DNA from: Natronohydrobacter sp.
Lineage (GTDB): Bacteria; Pseudomonadota; Alphaproteobacteria; Rhodobacterales; Rhodobacteraceae
Length of the DNA stretch: 7,933 bases
NCBI GenBank assembly: GCA_007118445.1
Contig: SKRP01000073.1
Location: forward strand, 1-7,933
Direction: 5' to 3'
Shown: positions 1 through 6,237 of the stretch, piece by piece
How the letters are laid out: the number at the start of each line of letters is the position of its first letter
Position numbering within the stretch: position 1 is the first letter of the stretch
Translations under genes and position numbers: made by a program
The notes under the pieces: model-generated
The model's database searches: none
What the model was told of the DNA's origin: nothing
The model's input: the letters and a program-made list of their open reading frames with translations, nothing else

Positions 1-56
1 CAGCCAGCCAGAAGGGCCAAAGCCCCCGCCGTGGTCAGGGCAGTCAATACGCGCAT
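1..56 (-). CDS. Probable lipoprotein, N-terminal fragment (runs off the window)
   Basis: Only the first 18 codons and two bases of the 19th are inside the window. They read MRVLTALTTAGALALLAG followed by a codon beginning TG, which is Cys if the third base is C or T. This is a short basic start, a hydrophobic stretch and a lipobox (LAG-C), the signature of a lipoprotein signal peptide cut by signal peptidase II. Nothing of the mature protein is visible, so no function can be given. The start codon at 56-54 lies 34 bases after the gatA stop on the same strand, with a purine-rich but weak ribosome-binding stretch (GAGGCCGAGAG) before it. It may therefore be the third gene of the gatCA transcript; no terminator is seen in the gap. 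The alternative is that the next codon is TGG and this is an ordinary Sec signal peptide. Confidence 0.6.
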   Translation of the reverse strand, partial: MRVLTALTTAGALALLAG

Positions 57-90
57 GTTACTCTCGGCCTCGCACCATTTTTACGCGATA

Positions 91-1572
91 TTACCACCAT
101 TTCGATGGTTTGGAAACAAAGCCTGTCGCCGTTTCAAGAACATGTGCTGTTCTGAGCAAGGCCCCTTCTTCCCAGGGCCGCCCGATCAACTGCAGCCCCA
201 GCGGCAGCCCTTTGGCATCAAGCCCGGCAGGCACTGCAATGCCCGGCAACCCGGCAAGGTTCACAGTGACGGTAAAGACATCGTTGAGATACATCTGCAC
301 CGGGTCGGCATCAAGCATCTCGCCCAGCCCGAACGCGCTCGATGGCGTGGCCGGGGTCAGGATCGCATCGATCCCGGCGGCGAAAGCCTGCTCGAAGTCG
401 CGCTTGATCAGCGTGCGGACCTTGCGCGCGCGGTTATAATAGGCGTCATAGAAGCCCGCCGAGAGCACATAGGTGCCGATCATCACACGGCGCTGGACCT
501 CATGGCCGAACCCTTCGGCGCGGGTCTTTTCATACATCTGGGTGATGCCATCGCCCTGCGCGAGCGTGGCGCGATGCCCGTAGCGCACGCCATCATACCG
601 CGCGAGATTCGATGAAGCTTCGGCAGGCGCGATCACGTAATAGGTCGGCAGCGCATATTTCGTATGCGGCAGCGAGATATCGACGATTTCAGCGCCCGCA
701 TCGCGCAGCATCTCGGCACCCTGCGCCCAGAGTGCCTCGATCTCGGCGCTCATGCCCTCCATCCGGTATTCGCGCGGCAGGCCGATCTTCTGGCCGCGAA
801 TATCGCCGGTCAGCATCGCCTCGAAATCGGGGACGGGCAGATCGGCGCTGGTCGAATCCTTCGGGTCATGGCCGCACATCGCTTCCAGCATGATCGCGGC
901 ATCGCGCACGGTCTTGGTCATCGGCCCCGCCTGATCGAGCGACGAGGCAAAGGCCACGATCCCCCAGCGCGAACAGCGCCCATAGGTGGGCTTGATCCCC
1001 ACAGTGCCGGTGAAGGCCGCAGGCTGGCGGATCGACCCGCCAGTATCGGTGCCGGTGGCCGCCAGACAGAGATCCGCCGCCACCGCAGCCGCCGAGCCAC
1101 CCGAAGACCCGCCCGGTGTCAGGTCACGATCATCAACTTTCCACGGATTGACCGCATTGCCATAGACCGAGGTTTCATTGCTCGACCCCATGGCGAATTC
1201 ATCCATGTTCAGCTTGCCCAGCATCACCGCGCCCGCGTCACGCAATTGCGCGCTGACGGTCGATTCGTATTCGGGGCGGAATCCTTCGAGGATGCGCGAG
1301 GCGGCCTGGCTGGCCACGCCTTCGGTGCAGAACAGATCCTTGATGCCCACGGGAATGCCGCAGATGGATGGGGCGTCCCCCGCGCTGATCCGCGCGTCGG
1401 CCGCTTTGGCGCGCTCCAATGCCAGATCCGGTGTGTGATGGACAAAGGCGTTCAGCTTGCCCGCGCCCTGAATGGCGCTCAGACAGGCTTCGGTCAGCGC
1501 GACGGCACTTACCTCGCCCTTGCGCAGCAGATCGCGCGCGTCAGAGATCGTCAGTTTGTTCAGATCGCTCAT
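91..1572 (-). CDS. gatA: Aspartyl/glutamyl-tRNA(Asn/Gln) amidotransferase subunit A
   Basis: This 493-residue protein is the glutaminase subunit of GatCAB. It releases ammonia from glutamine, and GatB uses the ammonia to amidate Glu-tRNA(Gln) or Asp-tRNA(Asn) in the cytoplasm. It belongs to the amidase-signature family. The Ser-cisSer-Lys catalytic triad is visible: Lys78 in GIPVGIKDLF, Ser156 in TPGGSSGGSAAA, and nucleophile Ser180 in TGTDTGGSIRQPA. The length matches bacterial GatA (about 480-500 residues), and the end SKPSKWW resembles Rhodobacterales GatA proteins as I recall them. The start at 1572 is chosen because its ATG overlaps the gatC stop as ATGA, with a GGTGG sequence just upstream, implying translational coupling. 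The neighbouring gatC separates it from other amidase-signature enzymes. No frameshift or missing key residue is seen. gatB is not in the window. Alphaproteobacteria generally lack GlnRS, so this enzyme is expected to be essential (family knowledge, not seen here). Confidence 0.97.
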   Translation of the reverse strand: MSDLNKLTISDARDLLRKGEVSAVALTEACLSAIQGAGKLNAFVHHTPDLALERAKAADARISAGDAPSICGIPVGIKDLFCTEGVASQAASRILEGFRPEYESTVSAQLRDAGAVMLGKLNMDEFAMGSSNETSVYGNAVNPWKVDDRDLTPGGSSGGSAAAVAADLCLAATGTDTGGSIRQPAAFTGTVGIKPTYGRCSRWGIVAFASSLDQAGPMTKTVRDAAIMLEAMCGHDPKDSTSADLPVPDFEAMLTGDIRGQKIGLPREYRMEGMSAEIEALWAQGAEMLRDAGAEIVDISLPHTKYALPTYYVIAPAEASSNLARYDGVRYGHRATLAQGDGITQMYEKTRAEGFGHEVQRRVMIGTYVLSAGFYDAYYNRARKVRTLIKRDFEQAFAAGIDAILTPATPSSAFGLGEMLDADPVQMYLNDVFTVTVNLAGLPGIAVPAGLDAKGLPLGLQLIGRPWEEGALLRTAHVLETATGFVSKPSKWW

Positions 1573-1859
1573 TCCACCACCTTCGGCACTGCAAAGAACC
1601 CCTCACGCGCATCCGGCGCATTGGACAGGATTTTTGTGGGCATATCACCATCCGTCACAGCATCCTTGCGCCGCTTCAGCCGCATCGGCGTGACCGAGGT
1701 CATCGGCTCCACCCCCTCGACATCGACTTCGCCCAGCTGCTCCATGAAATTCAGCATCTGGCTGAGTTCCTGCGCAAGAGCAGGCAGGGCGTCGTCAGGA
1801 ACAGCAATGCGGGCCAGATGAGCCACTTTGCGGGCGGTTTCCAGGTCGATCTCGGACAT
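1569..1859 (-). CDS. gatC: Aspartyl/glutamyl-tRNA(Asn/Gln) amidotransferase subunit C
   Basis: This 96-residue protein is the small subunit that wraps around GatA and holds it to GatB in GatCAB. The sequence begins MSEIDLETARKVAHLARI, carries the family core (ELSQMLNFMEQLGEVDVEGV, then a TSVTPMRLK block) and ends FFAVPKVVE, which fits GatC along its whole length (usual length about 95). The start at 1859 is preferred over an in-frame ATG at 1922. It has GGAG eight or nine bases upstream, it starts at the conserved N-terminus, and the extra 21 residues of the longer form (MHLARHPAKRAGK...) resemble no GatC. The stop overlaps the gatA start (ATGA), so the two are made in stoichiometric coupling. 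It is the first gene of the operon; a candidate promoter lies at 1894-1922. Confidence 0.95.
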   Translation of the reverse strand: MSEIDLETARKVAHLARIAVPDDALPALAQELSQMLNFMEQLGEVDVEGVEPMTSVTPMRLKRRKDAVTDGDMPTKILSNAPDAREGFFAVPKVVE

Positions 1860-1893
1860 GGGGTCTCCGGTCGTGTCAGGGGTTTTGCCTGCG

Positions 1894-1922
1894 CGTTTAG
1901 CGGGATGGCGCGCAAGGTGCAA
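1894..1922 (-). promoter_or_regulatory. Candidate sigma70-type promoter of gatC-gatA
   Basis: Read on the minus strand there is TTGCAC (1922-1917), a spacer of exactly 17 bases, and TAAACG (1899-1894). Each box matches the consensus at three of six positions, mainly the conserved TTG and TA..A bases. The predicted start of transcription would lie near 1887, giving a leader of roughly 28 bases before the gatC start at 1859. The spacing and placement are good and the box matches only moderate, so this is a prediction from pattern alone. Confidence 0.35.
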
Positions 1923-1933
1923 GCTTGGGCAGA

Positions 1934-1946
1934 GTTCCGCCGGAAC
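1934..1946. promoter_or_regulatory. Perfect 6-1-6 inverted repeat, possible operator
   Basis: GTTCCG-C-CGGAAC is a perfect dyad with a single central base, in the divergent promoter region. Its centre (1940) would lie about 53 bases upstream of the predicted gatC start of transcription, a usual place for a regulator to bind. It is not the alphaproteobacterial LexA box, which is a direct repeat of GTTC spaced by seven bases. No regulator gene is nearby. A GC-rich genome yields such dyads by chance at some rate, so a role is uncertain. Confidence 0.3.
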
Positions 1947-2026
1947 AGGCCGGGATCACGCAGGCGTCATGCGCCATTTGCCTGCACCTGTTGCAAGCTT
2001 TGTCAGGCCGGAAAGGGAGAGGTCGC

Positions 2027-2473
2027 ATGATACGGGTTCTGATGGTCTTGAGCAGCTTGTCAGGAGGCGCAGCGCTGGCTTGCACGCCCCCGCCGCAGGT
2101 CGAGCTGGACATCCAGCTCGCAGCCGTCAATGCGGAGCGCACGTCATCGGGCCGCGCGGCGCTGGTGCTGTCGCCCGAGCTGAGCGCGGTGGCGCAGACC
2201 CATGCCTGCGACATGGCCCGGCGCGGGTATTTCAGCCATACCGCGCCGGATGGGCAGTCGATGATGGACCGTGCGCGCCGGGCCGGGATCAGCGGGGTCT
2301 GCGCGATGGGTGAGAATATTGCCAAGGGGCAGCCGGATGTGCCGACAGTGGTTGCAGGATGGATGCGCTCGCCCGGCCATAGGCGCAATATTCTGGATGC
2401 GGATTTCCGGCTGGCCGGGTTCGGGCGCGGACCGGATGCGCATTGGGTGCAGGTTTTTGCAGCACCGTGCTGA
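2027..2473 (+). CDS. Secreted CAP-domain (SCP/YkwD-like) protein
   Basis: This 148-residue protein starts with a signal peptide (MIRVLMVLSSLSGGAALA) followed at once by CTPPP. The rest is a compact bacterial CAP domain. His59 lies in QTHACDMA, followed by RRGYFSHTAPDG (65-76), GENIAKG (95-101), VVAGWMRSPGHRRNIL (108-123), and a GFG turn and HWVQVFA strand near the end. His59, Glu96 and His118 are at the places expected for the CAP cavity residues. Cys19, Cys61, Cys92 and Cys148 could form two disulfides outside the cytoplasm. The residues before Cys19 (A-L-A) are a poor lipobox, so export and signal peptidase I cleavage seem likelier than lipidation. The start at 2027 has AGGGAGAGG just upstream and begins the signal peptide; an in-frame ATG at 1925 would add a 34-residue tail without family features. 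Molecular roles of bacterial CAP proteins are mostly unknown, so no substrate is assigned. It is divergent from gatC. Confidence 0.88.
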   Translation: MIRVLMVLSSLSGGAALACTPPPQVELDIQLAAVNAERTSSGRAALVLSPELSAVAQTHACDMARRGYFSHTAPDGQSMMDRARRAGISGVCAMGENIAKGQPDVPTVVAGWMRSPGHRRNILDADFRLAGFGRGPDAHWVQVFAAPC

Positions 2474-2483
2474 ATATGTGCAG

Positions 2484-2513
2484 GTAGGGTGCGTGCTCCA
2501 GCACGCACCCTAC
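2484..2513. repeat. Perfect 14-bp inverted repeat, REP-like or attenuator hairpin
   Basis: The arms GTAGGGTGCGTGCT (2484-2497) and AGCACGCACCCTAC (2500-2513) are exact reverse complements around a two-base centre (CC). As RNA this gives a 13-bp stem with a four-base loop. It begins 11 bases after the CAP-gene stop. No T-run follows on either strand, so it is not a typical intrinsic terminator, although it could stabilise the mRNA 3' end or work with Rho. The near-perfect symmetry and extragenic position resemble short dispersed palindromic repeats. Whether copies occur elsewhere cannot be told from one window. Confidence 0.75.
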
Positions 2514-2520
2514 TCACGGA

Positions 2521-2549
2521 TTGCCCTGCTGGCCTGCGCAGGCTAGGTC
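2521..2549 (+). promoter_or_regulatory. Possible pepN promoter containing a palindrome
   Basis: TTGCCC (2521-2526) is followed, 17 bases later, by TAGGTC (2544-2549). The -10 box is poor (two of six), so the promoter call is tentative. The spacer contains the perfect 12-bp palindrome GCCTGCGCAGGC (2532-2543). With one mismatch it extends to 2529-2546. A protein bound there would cover the space between the two boxes. The region lies after the hairpin at 2484-2513 and before the pepN ribosome-binding site. Confidence 0.25.
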
Positions 2550-2586
2550 TGACGCGAACCCCGCCAGTCCAACAGGAGGGCCCGCC

Positions 2587-5148
2587 ATGCGCGACACCAC
2601 CCCGCACCCCGTCCATCTTACCGATTACCAGCCGCCTGCCTTTCTGATCGATCAGGTGGAACTGAGCTTCCAGCTTGACCCGCAGGCAACCCGCGTGCGC
2701 TCGCGCATCCGGTTCCGGCCCAATCCGGCCTGCCATTCCGGCCATGACCTGCGCCTTGATGGCGAAGGCCTGCGGCTGATCACCCTTGCGCTGAACGGCC
2801 AGCCCTGTGACGCGCAACCCGATGCGACCGGGCTCACAATCCCTGCCCAGGAACTGCCGGAGGGCGCTTTCGACCTAGAGGCCGAAGTCGAGATCGCGCC
2901 CGAGGGCAATACCGCCCTCGAAGGGCTTTACATGTCACGCGGCATGTATTGCACCCAATGCGAAGCCGAAGGTTTCCGCAAGATCACCTTCTACCCGGAC
3001 CGCCCTGATGTGATGGCCCCGTTCAAGGTGCGCATCACCTCGGACCTGCCGGTCATGCTGTCCAATGGCAATCTGATCGCCGAGGGGCCGGGCTGGGCGG
3101 AATGGCATGACCCGCACCCGAAACCCAGCTATCTGTTTGCGCTGGTCGCAGGCGATCTGGTCGCGACCAAGGCGCAATTCCGCACCATGGAAGGACGCGA
3201 TGTCGCGCTGAATATCTGGGTGCGTCCGGGCGATGAAGGCAAGACCGATTATGCAATGGACGCATTGAAACGGTCAATGTCCTGGGATGAACAGGTCTAT
3301 GGGCGTGCCTATGACCTGGACATTTTCAACATCGTGGCCGTCGATGACTTCAATATGGGCGCGATGGAGAACAAAGGCTTGAACATTTTCAACTCTGCCT
3401 ATGTTCTCGCCTCGCCCGAGACCGCGACCGACGGCAATTATGCCTCGATCGAGCGGATCATCGCGCATGAGTATTTCCACAACTGGACCGGCAACCGCAT
3501 CACCTGCCGCGACTGGTTCCAGCTGTCGCTGAAAGAGGGGCTGACCGTGTTTCGCGACCAGCAATTCATGGGTGACATGCGCTCTCGTGCCGTCAAGCGT
3601 ATCGAGGATGTGCTGACGCTGCGCGCGCGCCAGTTCCGCGAGGATGCAGGCCCGCTTGCGCATCCGGTGCGGCCCGAAAGCTATGTCGAGATCAACAATT
3701 TCTACACCGCCACGGTCTATGAAAAAGGCGCGGAACTGATCCGGATGCTGCAGCTTCTGGTGGGCGAGGATCGCTACAGGGCCGCGCTGGATCTGTATTT
3801 TGCCCGCCATGACGGGCAGGCCTGCACCATCGAGGACTGGATCGCCGTGTTCGAGGAAGCCGCCGGGCGCGAGCTGTCACAATTCAAGCGCTGGTATGCG
3901 CAGGCAGGCACTCCGCGCGTCGATGTGACCGAGGCATGGCAGGAAGGCAGTTACACGCTCACCCTGCGCCAGCACACGCCCCCCACCCCTGGCCAGCCGC
4001 TGAAAGAGCCGCTGGTGATCCCGGTCGCGATGGGGCTGATCGGCCCGGACGGGCAGGAAATGCTGGAAACGAATGTGCTGGAACTCGACAGCCCCGAACA
4101 GAGCTTCACCTTCGACGGGCTGGCCGCGAAGCCTGTGGCCTCGCTTATGCGCGGGTTCTCGGCCCCGGTGATCCTGAACCATCCGCTGTCGCATGAAGAC
4201 CGCGCCCTGCTGCTGGCGCATGACACCGACCCGGTGAACCGCTTCGAGGCCGGTCGCGCGCTGGCCCGCGACATTCTGCTGGCGATGATCCGCGACGGCG
4301 CGAAGCCCGGCCCGGTCTATCTGGACGCGCTGCGCCAGATGCTGCGCGACGATACGCTGGACCCGGCATTTCGCGCGCTCGCGCTTGGCCTGCCCTCGCA
4401 GGATGATCTGGCCAGCGCGCAGTTCGACGCGGGCGAGACCCCGGACCCGGACGCCATCTACCGCGCCCGGCAGGAGGCGCTGCAGATCATCGCCGAAGCG
4501 CTCGCGCCGGATCTGGCCATGGTCTTTGCCGAAATGCAGACCCCCGGCCCCTATAGCGCCGATGCCCGCGACGCAGGCCGCCGCGCGCTCAGGGTGCAGG
4601 CCGTGGGGTTGCTCGCGCGGGTCGACGGGGGCGAAAAAGCCCGCGAGATGTTCGCCAGCGCCAATAACATGACCGAACAGCTGGGCGCGTGGTCCGCACT
4701 GCTGGCAACCGGGAACGGGCAGGCAGAGACAGCGCAATTCTACCGCCAATGGTCCGGGGACCGGCTGGTGCTGGATAAATGGTTTGCCGCGCAGATTTCC
4801 CATGCCGCGCCCGAGCAGGCCGCCGCACGCGCCAAAAGCCTGACCGAACATCCTGATTTCGAGTGGAAAAACCCCAACCGCTTCCGTGCGGTCATCGGTG
4901 CGCTGGGAATGAACCCGGCCGGGTTTCACGCAAGCGACGGGGCCAGCTACCGGCTGGTGGCGGATTGGCTGATCCGGCTGGATGGCGCAAATCCGCAAGC
5001 GGCGGCGCGGGTTTCGACCCTGTTCGAGACCTGGCGGCGCTATGACACTGCCCGCCAGACCCTGATCCGCACCGAACTGGAGCGGATCATGGCCCATCCG
5101 GGCCTCAGCCGCGATATGGGGGAAATGGTGGGGCGGATGCTGGAATGA
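2587..5148 (+). CDS. pepN: Aminopeptidase N, M1 family zinc metallopeptidase
   Basis: This 853-residue cytoplasmic enzyme removes N-terminal amino acids from peptides and takes part in the last steps of protein breakdown. The length is close to E. coli PepN (870). After an N-terminal beta domain come the substrate-pocket residues Gln124 and Glu126 (YCTQCEAEGF). The exopeptidase motif GAMEN is at 258-262, where Glu261 binds the peptide amino group. The zinc site is HEYFH (294-298) with Glu317 in LKEGL: His294, His298 and Glu317 bind zinc and Glu295 is the general base. Tyr378 (TVYEKGAEL) is the transition-state tyrosine. The C-terminal 350 or so residues fit the helical domain of the PepN subfamily. 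There is no signal peptide. The start at 2587 has a perfect AGGAGG seven bases upstream; an in-frame TTG at 2521 would add 22 unlikely residues. It lies 113 bases after the CAP gene, with a hairpin between, so it is probably transcribed at least partly on its own. It ends ten bases before a strong terminator. Confidence 0.97.
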   Translation: MRDTTPHPVHLTDYQPPAFLIDQVELSFQLDPQATRVRSRIRFRPNPACHSGHDLRLDGEGLRLITLALNGQPCDAQPDATGLTIPAQELPEGAFDLEAEVEIAPEGNTALEGLYMSRGMYCTQCEAEGFRKITFYPDRPDVMAPFKVRITSDLPVMLSNGNLIAEGPGWAEWHDPHPKPSYLFALVAGDLVATKAQFRTMEGRDVALNIWVRPGDEGKTDYAMDALKRSMSWDEQVYGRAYDLDIFNIVAVDDFNMGAMENKGLNIFNSAYVLASPETATDGNYASIERIIAHEYFHNWTGNRITCRDWFQLSLKEGLTVFRDQQFMGDMRSRAVKRIEDVLTLRARQFREDAGPLAHPVRPESYVEINNFYTATVYEKGAELIRMLQLLVGEDRYRAALDLYFARHDGQACTIEDWIAVFEEAAGRELSQFKRWYAQAGTPRVDVTEAWQEGSYTLTLRQHTPPTPGQPLKEPLVIPVAMGLIGPDGQEMLETNVLELDSPEQSFTFDGLAAKPVASLMRGFSAPVILNHPLSHEDRALLLAHDTDPVNRFEAGRALARDILLAMIRDGAKPGPVYLDALRQMLRDDTLDPAFRALALGLPSQDDLASAQFDAGETPDPDAIYRARQEALQIIAEALAPDLAMVFAEMQTPGPYSADARDAGRRALRVQAVGLLARVDGGEKAREMFASANNMTEQLGAWSALLATGNGQAETAQFYRQWSGDRLVLDKWFAAQISHAAPEQAAARAKSLTEHPDFEWKNPNRFRAVIGALGMNPAGFHASDGASYRLVADWLIRLDGANPQAAARVSTLFETWRRYDTARQTLIRTELERIMAHPGLSRDMGEMVGRMLE

Positions 5149-5155
5149 GCCACGC

Positions 5156-5184
5156 AAAAAGGCCCCGCATTGCTGCGGGGCCTT
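5156..5184 (-). terminator. Intrinsic terminator between convergent pepN and ABC-transporter genes
   Basis: The arms AAGGCCCCGCA (5159-5169) and TGCGGGGCCTT (5174-5184) form a perfect 11-bp GC-rich stem with a four-base loop. On the minus strand the hairpin runs directly into five T residues (5160-5156), the classical form, 18 bases after the binding-protein stop. For pepN the hairpin starts ten bases after the stop but is followed only by a broken T stretch, so it should work less well in that direction. It most likely serves both converging transcripts. Confidence 0.92.
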
Positions 5185-5202
5185 CTCGCAGAAACACGCG
5201 CC

Positions 5203-6192
5203 TCAGTTAAAGGCCGCGTCCGTCACAGCGGTCGTGGTCGCGCCTTCCGGGGCTGCCGTGATCACCGGATCAGAGCCACCGCCCAGCAGCGTGGCGACTG
5301 TGCGCTCGTAATCCTCCATATCCAGCGTGCCGTTTGACCCTTCGATCAGCAGGGCCACCTCGCCCATCATGCGGATCTGATGCTCTTCGGTCTGCGCGCC
5401 GGTATCGTCATAATCCAGCACGATCATCGCGGCTTCCTCGACATTCTCGGCCGCCCATTCCCAGCCGCGCATCGAGGCCCGCACAAAGCGCGCCATCTTG
5501 TCCACGAATTCCGGGTCTTCGAGATTGCTTTCCAGCACATAAAGCCCGTCTTCCAGCGTGGCGACGCCCTGATCTTCATATTTGAAGGTCACAAGCTCAT
5601 CCTCGCTGATGCCCGCATCAATGACCTGCCAGTATTCATTATAGGTCATGGTCGAGATGCAGTCGGCCTGACGCTGCAGGAGCGGGTCCACGTTGAAACC
5701 CTGACGCAGAACTTCCACGCCATCCTCGCCGCCATCCGTGGGGATCCCCAGCGTGCTCATCCAGGACAGGAACGGGTATTCATTGCCGAAGAACCACACA
5801 CCCAGCGTGCGGCCCGGAAAATCCTCGGGACCGGTCACGCCGGTTTCGGCCAGACAGGTCAGCATCATGCCCGAGGCTTTGAAAGGCTGCGCGATATTGA
5901 CCAGTGGCAAGCCATTCTCGCGCGCGGCCAGTGCGGCAGGCATCCATTCGACGATCACATCGGCGCCGCCGCCCGCGATCACCTGCGGCGGTGCGATATC
6001 CGGACCACCGGCGCGGATCGTGACATTCAGACCCTCGTCTTCGAAATAGCCGTTTTCCAGCGCGACATAATAGCCTGCGAACTGCGCCTGCGTGACCCAT
6101 TTCAGCTGCAGGGTCACATCATCGAGCGCCCATGCTGCGGGCGCAAAACCCAGACCAAGGGCCGCCACCGACCCGAATACTGTTTTTTTCAT
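5203..6192 (-). CDS. Periplasmic substrate-binding protein, NMT1/THI5-like (ThiY/SsuA superfamily)
   Basis: This 329-residue protein is the binding component of the ABC importer encoded just upstream. A Sec signal peptide (MKKTVFGSVAALGLGFAPAA, probable cleavage after AWA at residue 22) is followed by the family's opening block LQLKWVTQAQFAGYYVALE (28-46) and GYFEDEGLNVTI (48-59). Then come GGPDIAPPQVIAGGGADV (62-79) and GVWFFGNEYPFLSWM (131-145). The mature protein is acidic and has only two cysteines (Cys113, Cys178), which could pair. The family binds aromatic or small organic compounds: formyl-aminopyrimidine for ThiY, flavins for RibY, sulfonates for SsuA and taurine for TauA. The opening block looks nearer the ThiY/RibY side, but the ligand is not determined. 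The start at 6192 has GGAGGTG four bases upstream. It is the last gene of its operon, 45 bases after the permease, and ends at a strong terminator. Confidence 0.85.
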   Translation of the reverse strand: MKKTVFGSVAALGLGFAPAAWALDDVTLQLKWVTQAQFAGYYVALENGYFEDEGLNVTIRAGGPDIAPPQVIAGGGADVIVEWMPAALAARENGLPLVNIAQPFKASGMMLTCLAETGVTGPEDFPGRTLGVWFFGNEYPFLSWMSTLGIPTDGGEDGVEVLRQGFNVDPLLQRQADCISTMTYNEYWQVIDAGISEDELVTFKYEDQGVATLEDGLYVLESNLEDPEFVDKMARFVRASMRGWEWAAENVEEAAMIVLDYDDTGAQTEEHQIRMMGEVALLIEGSNGTLDMEDYERTVATLLGGGSDPVITAAPEGATTTAVTDAAFN

Positions 6193-6237
6193 TTTTCACC
6201 TCCAAGTTGCCTGGCCCATGCTTGGGTCACAGGGAGT

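Larger units (their letters stand above)
1860..2026. other. Divergent intergenic region between gatC and the CAP-domain gene
   Basis: These 167 bases must hold the promoters of both divergent genes. A candidate gatC promoter and a perfect inverted repeat are listed separately. For the rightward gene the best match I see is TTGCCT at 1978-1983, a 17-base spacer and TGTCAG at 2001-2006. It matches the consensus at only three of six positions in each box, so it is weak. Two 9-mers each occur twice: TTTGCCTGC at 1884-1892 and 1977-1985, and TGCAAGCTT at 1918-1926 and 1992-2000. No RNA gene or riboswitch-like fold was recognised. Confidence 0.6.

Noticed and set aside
664..1821. Long plus-strand open frame (385 codons) opposite gatA and gatC
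   Set aside because: It is the mirror of a GC-rich coding region. The gatA and gatC frames have clear family motifs; the antisense translation shows none and has a skewed Arg/His/Gln-rich composition. It also crosses the gatC/gatA junction.
1860..1922. N-terminal extension of GatC from an ATG at 1922
   Set aside because: The extra 21 residues do not fit GatC, whereas the ATG at 1859 has a well-placed GGAG and gives the usual length.
1934..1946. LexA (SOS) box reading of the GTTC-containing dyad
   Set aside because: The alphaproteobacterial LexA box is GTTC, seven bases, GTTC in direct orientation. Here the halves are inverted with five bases between GTTC and GAAC.
1925..2026. N-terminal extension of the CAP protein from an ATG at 1925
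   Set aside because: The extension would bury the signal peptide inside the protein. The ATG at 2027 has the good ribosome-binding site and begins the signal peptide.
1897..2817. Minus-strand open frame of 306 codons across the CAP gene and pepN start
   Set aside because: It crosses two coding regions and the hairpin-bearing spacer, and its translation has no family features.
3877..5157. Minus-strand open frame of 426 codons opposite the C-terminal half of pepN
   Set aside because: Shadow of pepN caused by high G+C at third positions. No recognisable domain, and it runs through the pepN stop into the terminator region.
6193..6237. Possible RNA hairpin masking the ribosome-binding site of the binding-protein gene
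   Set aside because: The complementary parts (CCAAG with CTTGG, CCCA with TGGG) are only four or five bases long and the alternatives compete, so no stable switch is supported.
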